This document shows positions 11,474-21,749 of a DNA stretch of 64,000 bases, piece after piece; the first letter of the stretch is position 1; every line of letters begins with the position of its first letter. The DNA lies in contig JACGCN010000033.1 of NCBI GenBank assembly GCA_014905825.1, forward strand, positions 62,001-126,000, in the 5' to 3' direction. Made by a program: the position numbers and the translations under genes. The notes under the pieces were generated by a model, which worked only from the letters and a program-made list of their open reading frames with translations, searched no databases and was not told the origin of the DNA. Origin of the DNA: Lyophyllum atratum. Its lineage: Eukaryota > Basidiomycota > Agaricomycetes > Agaricales > Lyophyllaceae.

Positions 11474-12614
11474 ATGGCGGACCTTCCACCAGGCCTTCTT
11501 AGGATTGGTGGAAAATATAGACTGAAAAAGAAGATAGGTTCAGGATCGTTTGGTGCGTCTTTCCGGAACTTCGAAGTATGGAGGGAAGACCTTATTCCTT
11601 GCACTTCATAGGCGATGTTTTCTCCGCTACCAATGTGATCACTGGGGTGGATGTTGCAGTGAAACTGGAAGATACTGAAGTCGACAACCCGAAGCTGCGT
11701 GAGGAATGGAACATTTACAAGGCGATCGGCCAGGGAGAGGGGATTCCAAAGGTTTTCTGGTTCGGCCTGGAATGCGGCTATCGTTCAATGGTCATGAGCC
11801 TCCTTGGACCTTCCCTGGCAGATCTTTTCGAGACTTGTCATCGGCAATTCAGCGTCAAAACTGTTTGCATGCTCGCAATCCAACTAGTAAGCCACCTTGC
11901 ATGCGATGCCTCTGCCCACTTCCCATACTTGACAACTGACCAACAAAACAGATATCTCGGCTCGAATTTATCCACAATCGAAACTACGTCCATCGCGACA
12001 TCAAGCCCGATAATCTGCTCGCGGGGCCACTAGGCCACAAATCCGAGTCTCTCATTTATCTCGTCGACTATGGTCTCGCAAACCAGTATCGCGACGCTAT
12101 GTCTTTCACCCATATCCCTTACATGCGTCAGGCGACACTCACTGGGACAATTCGATACCTTTCAGTCAACGGTCACAGGGGCGTCGAACTTACTCGACGG
12201 GATGATCTTGAGTCATTGGCATATGTTCTGATCTTTTTCTTACGCGGCTCCCTTCCCTGGCAAGGTCTCGAAGCCACCTCGCGCAAGAAGAAATCTGCAC
12301 TCATCATGAAGAAGAAGCTCGACATAAGCGCCACACAGCTGTGCAGGAATCTTCCCAATGCTTTCGCAATACTTCTGGACTACTCACGGTCCCTCGCGTT
12401 CGACGCACCGCCCGACTACACCTACCTTCGCGCAATTTTCCACGATGTTCTCCATGATAAGGGGTATGCCGCCGATCATGTCTTTGATTGGGACAGGTCT
12501 ACCTGTGCGGCTGCCCGCCGTGGTCCAGGTCACGACGGCCCTCCATCCGCAGACACAGGTCCATCAGGAGACTCCGAAGACACTGATGCTCTCCGAATCC
12601 CACTACTCTTCTGA
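11474..12614 (+). CDS. Casein kinase 1-type protein kinase (transposon cargo)
   Basis: Three exons (11474-11552, 11612-11886, 11952-12614) join in frame to 338 residues. The glycine loop is IGSGSFGDVFSA, with Lys44 in VAVKLE. The catalytic loop is VHRDIKPDNLL, with Asp134 and Asn139. The DFG motif is DYG (Asp157). The CK1-specific block is present as TGTIRYLSVNGHRGVE, RRDDLESLAYVL and RGSLPWQGLEATSRKKK, where canonical CK1 has TARYASINTHLG and a KxxKK motif. CK1 enzymes phosphorylate Ser/Thr near acidic or primed sites. All catalytic residues remain, so it should be active. It lies 370 bases after the dioxygenase on the same strand inside the hAT element, so it is cargo and not the host copy of this essential kinase. 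The C-terminal tail (about 295-338) is low-complexity. Confidence 0.85.
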
Positions 12615-13095
12615 AGTTCCGATGCTTCTTTTCAAATCTGCTAGGCCGTTTACAGTCAGTCTTTTTCTTTGTAGCGCATTTTATCTTCTCCTCTGTCACT
12701 AAGACGCCAATCCTCCAGCTTATCCTCGATTCTCGACACGATCTGCACAGTCCGACCGCCGCGGTATAGCACATTGCTGCTGGAAGCAGCTGGACCGTGG
12801 ACCCCGTTCGCAGTCTCTCGACTCTCCACAGCGGACACCCCCTACCAAACTCCAATCGCGACATGTCACAATGGCAGGCCCCAAATTCTGATGCTTCGTA
12901 CGATTCAATTCTTCCTTTTTCATGATCATTGATTCATTGTCGAGTCCTGCGTCCCCCCTTTCACCCCCCGCGCCCCCAATTTGATATGCCTCTTCATGAA
13001 TTTATATGATGTATTGATTATTTCTGTACTATTTGCGTACTCCGTGAACACGACCCCCTCACAGTCCCCGACCTCGACTCGGGATATCAGAGGGT
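12615..13095. other. Transposon 3' region, no gene seen
   Basis: About 480 bases between the kinase stop codon and the right subterminal repeat cluster. It is pyrimidine-rich and no supported ORF is seen. Confidence 0.5.
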
Positions 13096-13279
13096 CTGAC
13101 CGGTTGGAGTCGGCTTTTAGCCGGTTTTAGCCGGCTTAAGCCGGCTAAAGTCGTGAGGGTCTGGAGCCAGCTGTCCAGCCGAAAGTCGCACGGCTGAACT
13201 GGTAGTCAGATTAGATGGAGCCAGATTAAGACAATCTCGGGGAAAGCCGGGGCTTTCATAGTCCGAGCACGGCTGACTC
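13096..13279. repeat. Right subterminal palindrome cluster
   Basis: Repeated AGCCGGCT, AGCCGGTT and CGGCTT motifs include a perfect 22-base palindrome at 13127-13148, with arms TTAGCCGGCTT and AAGCCGGCTAA. It mirrors the CGGCT-rich cluster at the left end (1425-1560). It is probably transposase-binding sequence. Confidence 0.6.
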
Positions 13280-13295
13280 AGCCGCGGCAACACTA
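13280..13295 (-). repeat. Right terminal inverted repeat of the hAT element
   Basis: AGCCGCGGCAACACTA is the exact reverse complement of 1409-1424 and abuts the target duplication TGCAGGAG at 13296-13303. Confidence 0.92.
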
Positions 13296-13303
13296 TGCAG
13301 GAG
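13296..13303 (+). repeat. Right 8-base target-site duplication (TGCAGGAG)
   Basis: An exact copy of 1401-1408. Host kinase-like coding sequence resumes directly after it. Confidence 0.92.
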
Positions 13304-13438
13304 TACGCTGGTGGTGGCGTGAAGACTGGGGAACGGCTCGGATGATGATGATGACGTGAGAGTCAGGCATCCGGGGTCGTCAGTCTCGCATTCGCAAGGA
13401 AAAGCAAAAGGTGACGAGAAAGAGATATCTAGTGTCAT
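13296..13438 (-). pseudogene. 5' part of the hAT-split kinase-like gene
   Basis: The fragment starts at ATG 13438 (MTLDISFSSPFAFPC) and runs about 48 residues to TTSVLLH, where the transposon enters. It aligns with the start of the intact tandem paralogue (MTLKISFSSPFSLPC ... TAGVLLH). Across the element the paralogue's next residues HNDDSTVYAASLEHHRSP match DNVHSTIYSAILEHDQSP at 1360-1400. Precise loss of the element plus one target copy would therefore leave the reading frame continuous. Transcription entering the element here would soon hit stops. Confidence 0.8.
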
Positions 13439-13808
13439 CAGAATAATGCGTGCAGTGTGAGATGCGTAGGTTAGGCAAGGTGTCTGTAGTGAGATGGGCA
13501 ATGTTGTAGTTGGTCGGTCACGGTGCCAAGAGAGTTGATCTAACGATTGATCACATCTTATCTTCATCCGATGAACGATGTGATCGATAGCATGTTGAAG
13601 ACGAACTGTGACGGGAGTGGCAAGCTACGATCTCAGGAGATTGGTACATTACTGGACATGGACATGGCTGGCACATTATGTATCGTATCCTGTCTACCTC
13701 CGGACTCGGTATATTTTTTTGCATGCGGAATGGAAGACGTACTACGTGCTGTGTGGAGTCCATCCTAAGGTGATTCTGCAGTGACCATCCTCGATACTGA
13801 CGAGCCGT

Positions 13809-14874
13809 CTATAGATCCGCAGCTGCTTCTTCCCAACTCTTCGCCATTCCAAGTTCGCCCTCCTTGGCCCTCCCGAACTCGAGTATTTCGCGTTGAGACA
13901 TATCAGGGTGTGCATTCATGCACCGCCTCACGTCCTGCAACCACGCCTGGAGCTTGTCCATATTGAAGAACTCGAGCATGTACTCTTCCACCACGAGTTG
14001 GTCGATGATTGCCTGGGGTGGAAAATGCTCGCCGGGGAACCTCTGCCCATCGATTATGGCTAGAGGCTCAGGAGTAGCGAGGGCTATGAAAGCACGTTAT
14101 TAATATAAGCGGAATGCTGGCTCAATATGCCGGGTAGAGGATGACGCACGATTGTCCCATATCTCCATGTAGTACGCTGCGCGTTTCAGCATGCCGCATC
14201 CCATGCTCCCGACATCCTTGATATGTGCACCAGCCATCCAATCGCCGTCGAAGAAGCATTCATGCTTCTTATCCAGGTAAGTGAAGTCGATGAGGCGATA
14301 CTCTCCATTCTGCGTGACGACGTTACGCTCGGCAAAGTCGCCGTGATCCATTCCGTGAGTATGCAAACGCGCCAGAACGTTCAAGATCTTCACTCTAATG
14401 AGACGAGAGCCAGGCGAGGAATCAGATTTGCGCCTTTATAGCTCTGGATTTACTTTACCGTTCATTCAGCGGTAAGTCCTTGAATTTTCCGACAACCGGC
14501 TCGCCACAATATTCAAGAACAAGGCATCCTACCCTCCTCCTACTGTGTGAGGCGCATCTCCCCTCATAAAATCCGTAGAACCTAGGAATAATAGTGCCTT
14601 GGACAGCTGTCAATTTGGCATAGTGGTTTGCCTCTTGAGTGAGGTCCTCCAGAGCTTGTAGGCCAAGCGCCAGCTTCAGTACCACGGGAGATCGATGATG
14701 TTCCAGAGAAGCGGCGTAGACGGTGGAGTCGTCGTTGTGATGCAGGAGCACGCCAGCTGTGGCGTGAAGACTAGCCTGCGATAATGATGATTTAAGAGTC
14801 GGGAACCCAGGATCGTCAGGCTTGCATCCGCAAGGAAGGGAAAAAGGCGACGAAAAAGAAATTTTCAGTGTCAT
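13809..14874 (-). CDS. Kinase-like protein, intact tandem paralogue
   Basis: Three exons on the minus strand give about 300 residues. I start at ATG 14874 (MTLKISFSSPF), because the longer open frame upstream has no other ATG. Exon 1 has VVLKLALG and LGCLVLEYCGEPVVGKFKDL (N-lobe and hinge). Exon 2 has LHTHGMDHGDFAERNVV (catalytic-loop Asp and Asn) and EYRLIDFTYL (metal-binding DF). Exon 3 has GEHFPPQAIIDQLVVEEYML and ends EEAAADL. Introns use GTAAAG and GTGCGT donors. It looks like the small aminoglycoside-phosphotransferase/protein-kinase-like families expanded in Agaricomycetes. The substrate is unknown. It is the undamaged duplicate of the gene split by the hAT element, and its flanks are duplicated too (13727-13800 resembles 390-460). 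Confidence 0.7.
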
Positions 14875-16053
14875 TAGAATAAGGGGTGCAGTGTGAGATG
14901 GTAGGTTAGGCAAGGCGAGTGTAGTGCGATGGGCAATGCTCTAGCCTCGTGTTCTATAAATATAAGTCAACATGAACCAGCATGTGATCCGTCGGACCGC
15001 TCCCTGGAATTCGGACTCATGTTGGACTCATAGGAACTGTTCAATACTTCAGCGTGGACGAACCAAAAGCGCACACATGATAGCGGACGGGAGTTTTGCG
15101 GAGTGGGGTAGCTCCGAAGGTCGAGGCAGCTGAGCGGGTAGAGGAGGAGGTATGGGCGGAGCAGCGCGAACTCAATGACAACAGTTACTTGTTCTCGGGG
15201 CTAGGACAAGAGGGCTGGGGGGAGGCGCTAGGTCGGTTTTTGGCCTCGGTGTATTGGGGTGTTCGACGTTCGGAATGGCTTTTCGTTCAAGGATGATATG
15301 TACCTCTGGAGGTAAGGTGCGAAGCAGTTGTTGGACATTCTCCTAACGTCAAATGGCGGATAGGTGCATAGAGGAAAGGCTATTTCATAATAGGTTGGAT
15401 TGTCGCCATCGATTCTACCGAGTCTGACACCAGCGAACCAACCCACCTCCCCACGATCCTCGGTGTAATGTCTTACGAATCCTTGCTCTGAAGGCTTAGG
15501 GTCAGCCTGCCGTCGAGGCAGCTTGATTTCTGCATCTGTCGGGAGGTAGGGCAAGCGTGGACGGAGCAAGTAGAGGCGGAGGCCTGGGTGGAGCAGCGCG
15601 AGGTCAGTGGCAACGGAATCTTATTCTTGGTCTCGCATGGTCGTGGAAAGAGCCTGGCGTGGTTCACGTTCCTGAAAGCAGAGGGAGCCGCCAGAAGTGT
15701 CCACCGCTGGTGAGAAGGTGTCAAGGGCCACCAGCTCAGGAGTATCCACCGCATCCACTGTTTCTCTGACAGAGTCAATAGCATATGACTAGGTTGTGGG
15801 GCGATGGCACTCAGGACGAGACGGAGGGTCGGATGAAGAAGGGACTGCCGGGGTCGTGAGAGTGATCTAATCTCATCTTATCTTCCCCCGATGAACGATG
15901 CGATGACGTTGTGACCAATAGTAACGTCAACAGCCATGAACTCCACACAGCCTTCCTCTGGCTTACGCCGTAAATACTGCTCGAGTTCTCCTCTGACGCT
16001 CTTCTCTATCGACCTCTGCTTCCATCGTCGCTGTCATCAACGATCAGATTCAT
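14875..16053. other. Gene-free region with a degenerate internal duplication
   Basis: No gene is recognised. Two stretches of about 80 bases, at about 15120-15200 and 15550-15630, share a GAGGAGGTATGGGCGGAGCAGC-like core with substitutions, which suggests a decayed duplicated segment. Minus-strand ORFs at 15228-15784 have no identifiable motif. Confidence 0.4.
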
Positions 16054-17041
16054 ATGCCCAGCTCTAGCCGGAACCCATTCCGTACACGTGTACAGCCTCC
16101 TTCAACTAGCGCCAATCCACTTTCCACGCAATCCGTCCATCCGGGTATCTCGAACCTAGACGCTGTATCATTTGATGACGACCTTCCTCCGCCATACACA
16201 CCCGGTCCAACTTCAAATCTCGGCGAAACGACCTTAGACTACAACCCACACCACACTCCTCATACTTTTCTGCCGACACAACCCCCCGTACTTCCTGCCA
16301 GTGTACAGTGGCGGCCCCCTCTCCCCAGCGCACCCACGGTCCACGCTGCACTGCCACCTCACAGCTCGAGCCGGAGTCAAACTCTGGGACGGCACCTGGC
16401 AGAAGCGATCACCTCGCGAATGTCACACGATCCCAGCCGCTCATCGTCTCCAGCCAGCCGCAGCGGTCCATCACCATCCCTGCGCCATCACCTAGCAGAG
16501 ACGATAATGACTCACATCTCACGCGAACTCGACCGGCCTCCATCGCACGCACACCAAGGTCCTCCTTCGGTATGGCGTCAACTCGCGACACAAATCGTGC
16601 AAACCTGGGAACCCCAACCTCAACCCCACCCTTCCAATCCCGCATATCCTTCGCGATCTGTGGCACCTCCAGCATCCGACACCAGACACGGATACCCAAC
16701 ACGCACACCCACCCCCGGCCACCCCCTCCTCAAAGACGGACAGCTCCTCGTGTACCCGCGCGGATACACCTGCTCAAAATGTACGTCCCCCACCACCATC
16801 CATCACCTTCCCATGAGCTGACGCACCTAATCATATGTCAGGCCACGGCACCGGCTTCAAACGCGGTATCCCCTCCCGCCCATGTAGAAGATGCTGGGCG
16901 ACTTACAGCAAGCCCTTCTCCGACTCCGGGCCTCTCGCTGCGGCCTTTGCGCGTAGTCTGAGCGCCTCTCCGTCCTCTGCGTCGAGTTTTACCAGCCCGA
17001 GTTTTCAGCGCCCGCTTCCTGCTTTGCGCTCGGCTAGGTGA
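16054..17041 (+). CDS. HUA1-like zinc-finger protein, C-terminally short
   Basis: Two exons (16054-16780, 16842-17041) join in frame to 308 residues. The N-terminal two thirds is Pro/Ser/His-rich with a PPPYTP motif (in DDLPPPYTPGP), which in fungal proteins can bind WW domains. The C-terminal zinc-ribbon-like motif is GYTCSKC ... GHGTGF ... PCRRCW ... YSKPFS, giving two CxxC pairs split by the intron. This layout matches fungal HUA1-like proteins, linked in yeast to cortical actin patch and ubiquitin-related interactions. Family members often have a second C-terminal Cys pair (GGRxCWxCxGxG). It is missing here, and a run of 16 Gs lies 45 bases past the stop. The gene may therefore be truncated. 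A decayed paralogue lies at 49790-51131. Confidence 0.6.
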
Positions 17042-18661
17042 CTTGGAGCGGTGGGGTTGGGATGAGGGGGATGCAGGGCTGGTAAGGGGGGGGGGGGGGG
17101 GCGGGCTATGACTGTATGTCCATCTCGTATCGGTTCGTACACTATAATCCAGGACGAACACTCAGTACTCAGTATGTCCACTTCATTGAACACTTATGAT
17201 GCTCGGACACTTATCGTACCCGGGTGCAGTCCCATGAAAGACCGTGACGTGGAAAGCTCAGTTCGACAAAGCCCGATGTGGGTTTCGTGGTTTCGCGGTT
17301 CGCCGGTCAAGATCCATCATCATAGCATCGCCATGTTGTCGTATGATACGTGCAATGAATACGTACACTTGATTCATTCCATGAGACAACACCCAGGGCT
17401 CAGCGATTATCGATCACTGGCGAAGTGGTGTAAAAACCGTAACGGGTCGTAATTCGGCCGTTTGATTTGTCGTAAGTTGCCAGTGCTTGGTATATCGAAG
17501 AGTAGACGCTGATGGTGATGCAGATTGATATAGGCCTTTGAAGCCGTCGTCATAATCCGCACCGGACAGGCTTCTTCGTTTACCCCCTTTTTTCGCCCTG
17601 CGCAGGATTTATCGGTGTCCAATGCCTCTTTAACCGTTACATAGGTTCTACCTCCGCTGGGTCCCCTCGACGCTGAAGTAATTATCAAGTGATGCATGGC
17701 GACAGATATAGTCGTTCCATGAAAGCCGTCCCCGAGAGTTTTTTCTCTCCTTTTCTTCCTAGCATCGGGATGTCTCTTCTCTGATTGATCGGGTCCAAGA
17801 TCGGGTTCCAGCATTTGGGCGTTATTGTCTCATTCCAGTAACTTTGAAGTGAAGGACTCTACAAGTACTGATGAATCCCCATGTGAATCTAGACGTATTT
17901 GTCGTCAGCGACATGTCCCCAGACGAGCGCTCATTCCTCCGGTTCGACGGTCCTCACACGGCTCCAAAGGCCACTGTCTCATTTGACGGTCGCTATGGTT
18001 CTCTGTGGCTGACATAGTAGGAAGTCTAAGATGCCACGGAAGTGAGGTTTCCGAGGTGATCGCTGCGGTTTGGGCTAGGCGACCGGAGTGAGGTGCGAAG
18101 GTCACGGATGGGCATGGAAATATGAAAGCAAGAGCCACGATCGAAAATGTGAATGATTTAACGGCTATGCTCTGCAAACAACTTATAAAGGACCAAGAAG
18201 TAGGAGCCGAGCTCGGAGCAAGGATGGACGTTCCGACAGACGAAACAAAGCGGTGCAACGAGGACCCCCATGACAGTGGGCGGCTCGTGATGAGACCAGA
18301 ACAGATGGTCCCGACTTATTCTCAGCGATCCTGGCGGTGAAGATCAAAGGATATGATCACTCCCGATTGCATTGTTTTCTGCTTAGACCCAATCGACGCA
18401 CATGTCCTGGCTTGGTGCATAAATCCGTGTGGGTGGGTTTAGCTGGCGGTGAAGTAAGAAGTAGCTGTGTCGTGTGAGGTCGGCGGGGATACAGAATGGA
18501 GAAGAGGACGACGCTTGAGAGAAAGGAACATGATGCCAATTGTCCAACGCAAATTTTCTAATCTTATCATAACTCCGATCTTATCACATCCTCACATGGC
18601 AATTTATCAGACGAGGGTAGATCTGGAAAGAATTAAAATGGCGACCACCACACCCAACAGT
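17042..18661. other. Gene-free region with a poly-G tract
   Basis: A run of 16 consecutive Gs lies at 17086-17101, just past the HUA1-like stop codon. No supported gene is seen up to the apyrase pseudogene. A minus-strand ORF at 17407-17814 has no recognisable domain. Confidence 0.4.
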
Positions 18662-20299
18662 CTAAGCGGAGGCTGGATACACGACGACGTCTTCCCCGCC
18701 ATCGGTGTACCTCATACTAGCGGCCTCCTCCTTTTCCGCGGGATACCTCGTGGCGACGACCTGAGAGTGCAGGAGGCGACGGCGCTGGTAGCCTATGACT
18801 GCGAGGAGAAGGATGATCAACCCACAGACGAAGACGGTGAAGGGAGCATGGAAAGCGGTGATGGTGGTACCGGGCAGGGAGAGGGTGTGATCGGACGTGG
18901 GGAGGAGAGGGTGGGGCTGGAGGGTGTTACCCGAGAACGAGCTCTTCCCGATTGGGACGACTTCTATCTGTTTCCCCTCCTCCTCCTCCTTGGGGCATAG
19001 GCGCAGCTCCCCATGCCTTGCCACGAGCGCCGCAGCCCCTACAGTCCAACTGGAGCGCGAAGCCAAGTCGTTCGTAGTCGGGAACCGGAACAGACCCTTC
19101 CACGTATCGTACTGCGTCATCTCCAGGACAAACCCGTACTGCTCGTCATGCAGCACAGTCAGCATCCACGCCGTGTACCAGCACCGATCCACCGTGTACT
19201 TTGGGAGGTCCTCTCAGCGTCGTCCGTCGCCCAGGGGATGGCGTCCCAGGTGCTGCTGCAGTACTTGGTCACAGCTTCGGTGAACAGGGTGCGGTCGTAG
19301 GCGCGCCCCACGTCGTACGAGCCCCATCTGGCGAAGAACTTGTAGTTCTACCAGTAGTTGGACACGCCGAGGAAGTGCTTGCTGAAAGAGGCGATGTCGA
19401 GGTAGGAAGGGATCGCCGCGCGGCTCTTCACGCCCTCCACCAGTAATGCCTTCGCCAGCGTAAGGCACGTCGCGAAGTCTCCGCTCCCCACACTCGTGCG
19501 GTTCCCCCCACCAATCGCTGCGCCAACCTGCCCACGGGGAAGACACGGGTTCACCACAACACCCCCACCCCCCGCCCCACCAGCCTCCGCCAAAAGCCCC
19601 GCCTCCATCCTCAGCTTCGTCGAGACCGCCCCGAACCCATCACACGTCTCCGAGAACACCCTACGTTCGCCTGAGAGCAGGCAGATGCGCTCCCGCGCGC
19701 GTTGCGTCTTAGGGACCTTGTACGCGATCTGCATGGAGGCGCCGCCGAGCTCGAGGAGGCCGCTGATCTGCTCCTCGACGCCGCAGCCGTAGTTCAGGGC
19801 GACCCAGCCGTAGAGCCCCTCCACGCGCCCGGGGATGACGCGGGCATTCGTGTCCCAGCCTCCGACATCGAAGAACGCATGGAAGCCACTCATGGTCTCA
19901 TGCGCGGCGCGGAGGATGGCGGTCTGTGTTTCTGGGGGGACGTCCTCGCGCATTCCGCCGGTGGCGAGGAGGTAGAGAGGGACGGAGTGGATGCTGTGGG
20001 CGGAGAGGAAGGCTTGGCCGGCTTTGAGTGAGGGGCTGAGATAGGGGTCCATGTCGGTTTGGTGGTGTTGGATGCCTGGGTGGGTTTGTTGGAGTCGTTT
20101 CGGGGGGGGAGGGGATGGAGAGAGGGGGCTTACCTCCGGGAGCCTCGGAGGCTTTTTTCTCGGCTGGGTTGGAAGGGAATACTGTTCGTAGGTTCATAGG
20201 CTCGCCGAGAGCGATGTCGGATTGCCATTGGTAGATGAAGAGTCTTGACGAAGTAGAGCCCGCATCGATGATGGCTGCGTACGAAGATGAATTGGACAT
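18662..20299 (-). pseudogene. Golgi-type apyrase (GDA1/CD39 family), disrupted
   Basis: Apyrase-conserved regions are visible: ACR1 IIDAGSTSSRLFIY near the ATG at 20299, ACR2 LLATGGMR, ACR3 GRVEGLYGWVALNYGCG and ACR4 ELGGASMQI. Near the C-terminus one hydrophobic helix (FTVFVCGLIILLLAVIGY) precedes basic residues. An N-terminal catalytic domain with a single C-terminal anchor fits yeast YND1-like apyrases, which hydrolyse nucleoside di/triphosphates in the Golgi lumen during glycosylation. Two lesions are seen. An in-frame TAG lies at 19348-19350, right after SNYW. A frame change lies near 19205-19215, between PWATDDAER and the YTVDRCWYTAWM segment. An intron lies after GGK (about 20140-20080). 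It is either a recent pseudogene or has two base-calling errors. Confidence 0.75.
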
Positions 20300-21749
20300 G
20301 AGGAAAGCTTCGAGGATGTAAGGGTGTCGCGACGAATTTCGACTTGCTTTTATCCAGACGAGGTCAAGAATAAAAAGGATGCGGGTGAAAGGAAGTCGGT
20401 TGCACATGGTGGAAGTTGTCATTATTCGGACCCAAGCTTGGCTAGGAGTCGAACCATGCTGCTATTAGGTCCCAGGAGGCTGTCGATGGGGTGCGAAGAC
20501 GAAACGCTCTTCTAGCACGCTCGAAACGGGCGCGACCCCGACACCCCCATCAGAACGACAACCCCGAGGCCTTGGCCGAACTGACACGTCACATTCGTAG
20601 CTGAGATATGGACCTTTCGTCGCGTATACGATAGAGAGGCGGTAATGCATCCACTAGGCCACCGCGCTGAACCCAAAATATGCGAGGAACTCCCCGCGAT
20701 GAACCAGGTGGCATATGTTTGGTCTGACAACTAGAAAGCGGTTAGAAAGTGGCACGGAAGATAACGCGGAAGAACGGACCTCACAATCCACTAAGCCCTG
20801 GACCCAGAAGTTCAAATGGCCAATAACAGTTCGTCAAGCTCAACATCGAAAATGGATCCACGAAGATAGCATATCAGACCCAGAACCATCGCGAGCGGGT
20901 CACAATGAATCTGGAAAATCACGGTAAGGTGGATGGAGGTGATCTGTTGAGTTGAATGTTGGGACGGCGCAAATTACTAGAGCAGCTACACATCACGGGT
21001 GGAGGAGGAGGAGTGTATTGTAGCGGCTAGGTCCACGGTCGGGATGACCGGAAGAGTACCAGAATTTCTTTGATCACGGAGTTCAAATTCTCGTAAATCG
21101 GAACTCGGATGGTGCCACTCTTCCTCACTCTTATCGAACACTGGCAGCTTGTGAGGTAATTCTGGGCAATAACTTCACTTGCATGTGTACGTCGCTGTCA
21201 TTGCTATACTCCTCAATCTCTATGGACAGTTCAGATGTGCATCGAAATTCGAGGCTTATACGCTAGTTGTAGACGCGCCTGTCCTGTCTGACGCACAAGG
21301 ACTTTGAACCTTTTCATAAGCCTTGACTCCCATCACCATGCTGTTCAAAACGGTGCACCACTTCGATATGGTGTAATACAGCGGGAGGCATTCGAGTGAC
21401 TCAATTCTCAGTAAGCCCACCAGCCTTCTATCACGTTAGCGACGACACGGGCCTGTGCAAAAGTCTGAGATCGCCTGCAGGCTGAATAGCTGGTCCTGCC
21501 CTATGTAGACCGACCATTGGCCCTGCAGTCATAATCTGAAGGTCCGTGAGCCTTCTCTTTTCGGAAGTTCAACCTTAAGCTTAACTGAGACATCACGATA
21601 TAAAACACAGACCGCCACTCATTGGTCAGGTGCACCCTTCCTTCTCTTGCGCTCTGAGACTATTCCCATCGGTGTGAGCCCTTCCTTTTATACCCATAAG
21701 TTGCTTGACTGACCCATGGGTATTTTCTGCGCAGATACACATAATCAAT
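20300..21749. other. Intergenic region, no gene seen
   Basis: About 1.4 kb between the divergently oriented apyrase pseudogene and the exonuclease. Only short unsupported ORFs are present. Confidence 0.45.

Larger units (their letters stand above)
1409..13295 (+). mobile_element. Giant hAT transposon (11,887 bp) with cargo genes
   Basis: The element begins TAGTGTTGCCGCGGCT (1409-1424) and ends with its exact reverse complement (13280-13295). Both ends start with the hAT terminal consensus YAGNG and are flanked by the 8-base direct repeat TGCAGGAG. It encodes a hAT transposase with a C-terminal dimerisation domain, so it could be autonomous. Cargo on the same strand is a TET/JBP-type dioxygenase, a CK1-type kinase and a frameshifted acidic ORF. 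A minus-strand spliced gene may lie at 3243-3740. Typical hAT elements are 2.5-5 kb, so this one is unusually long. The rest of its length (about 3.7-5.8 kb) shows no recognisable gene. Confidence 0.9.

Noticed and set aside
15228..15784. Minus-strand ORFs of about 100 residues near the kinase-like gene
   Set aside because: They overlap a decayed internal duplication and show no domain signature.
17086..17101. Run of 16 Gs considered as a functional element
   Set aside because: Homopolymers of this length are unreliable in assemblies. It is used only as context for the short HUA1-like gene.
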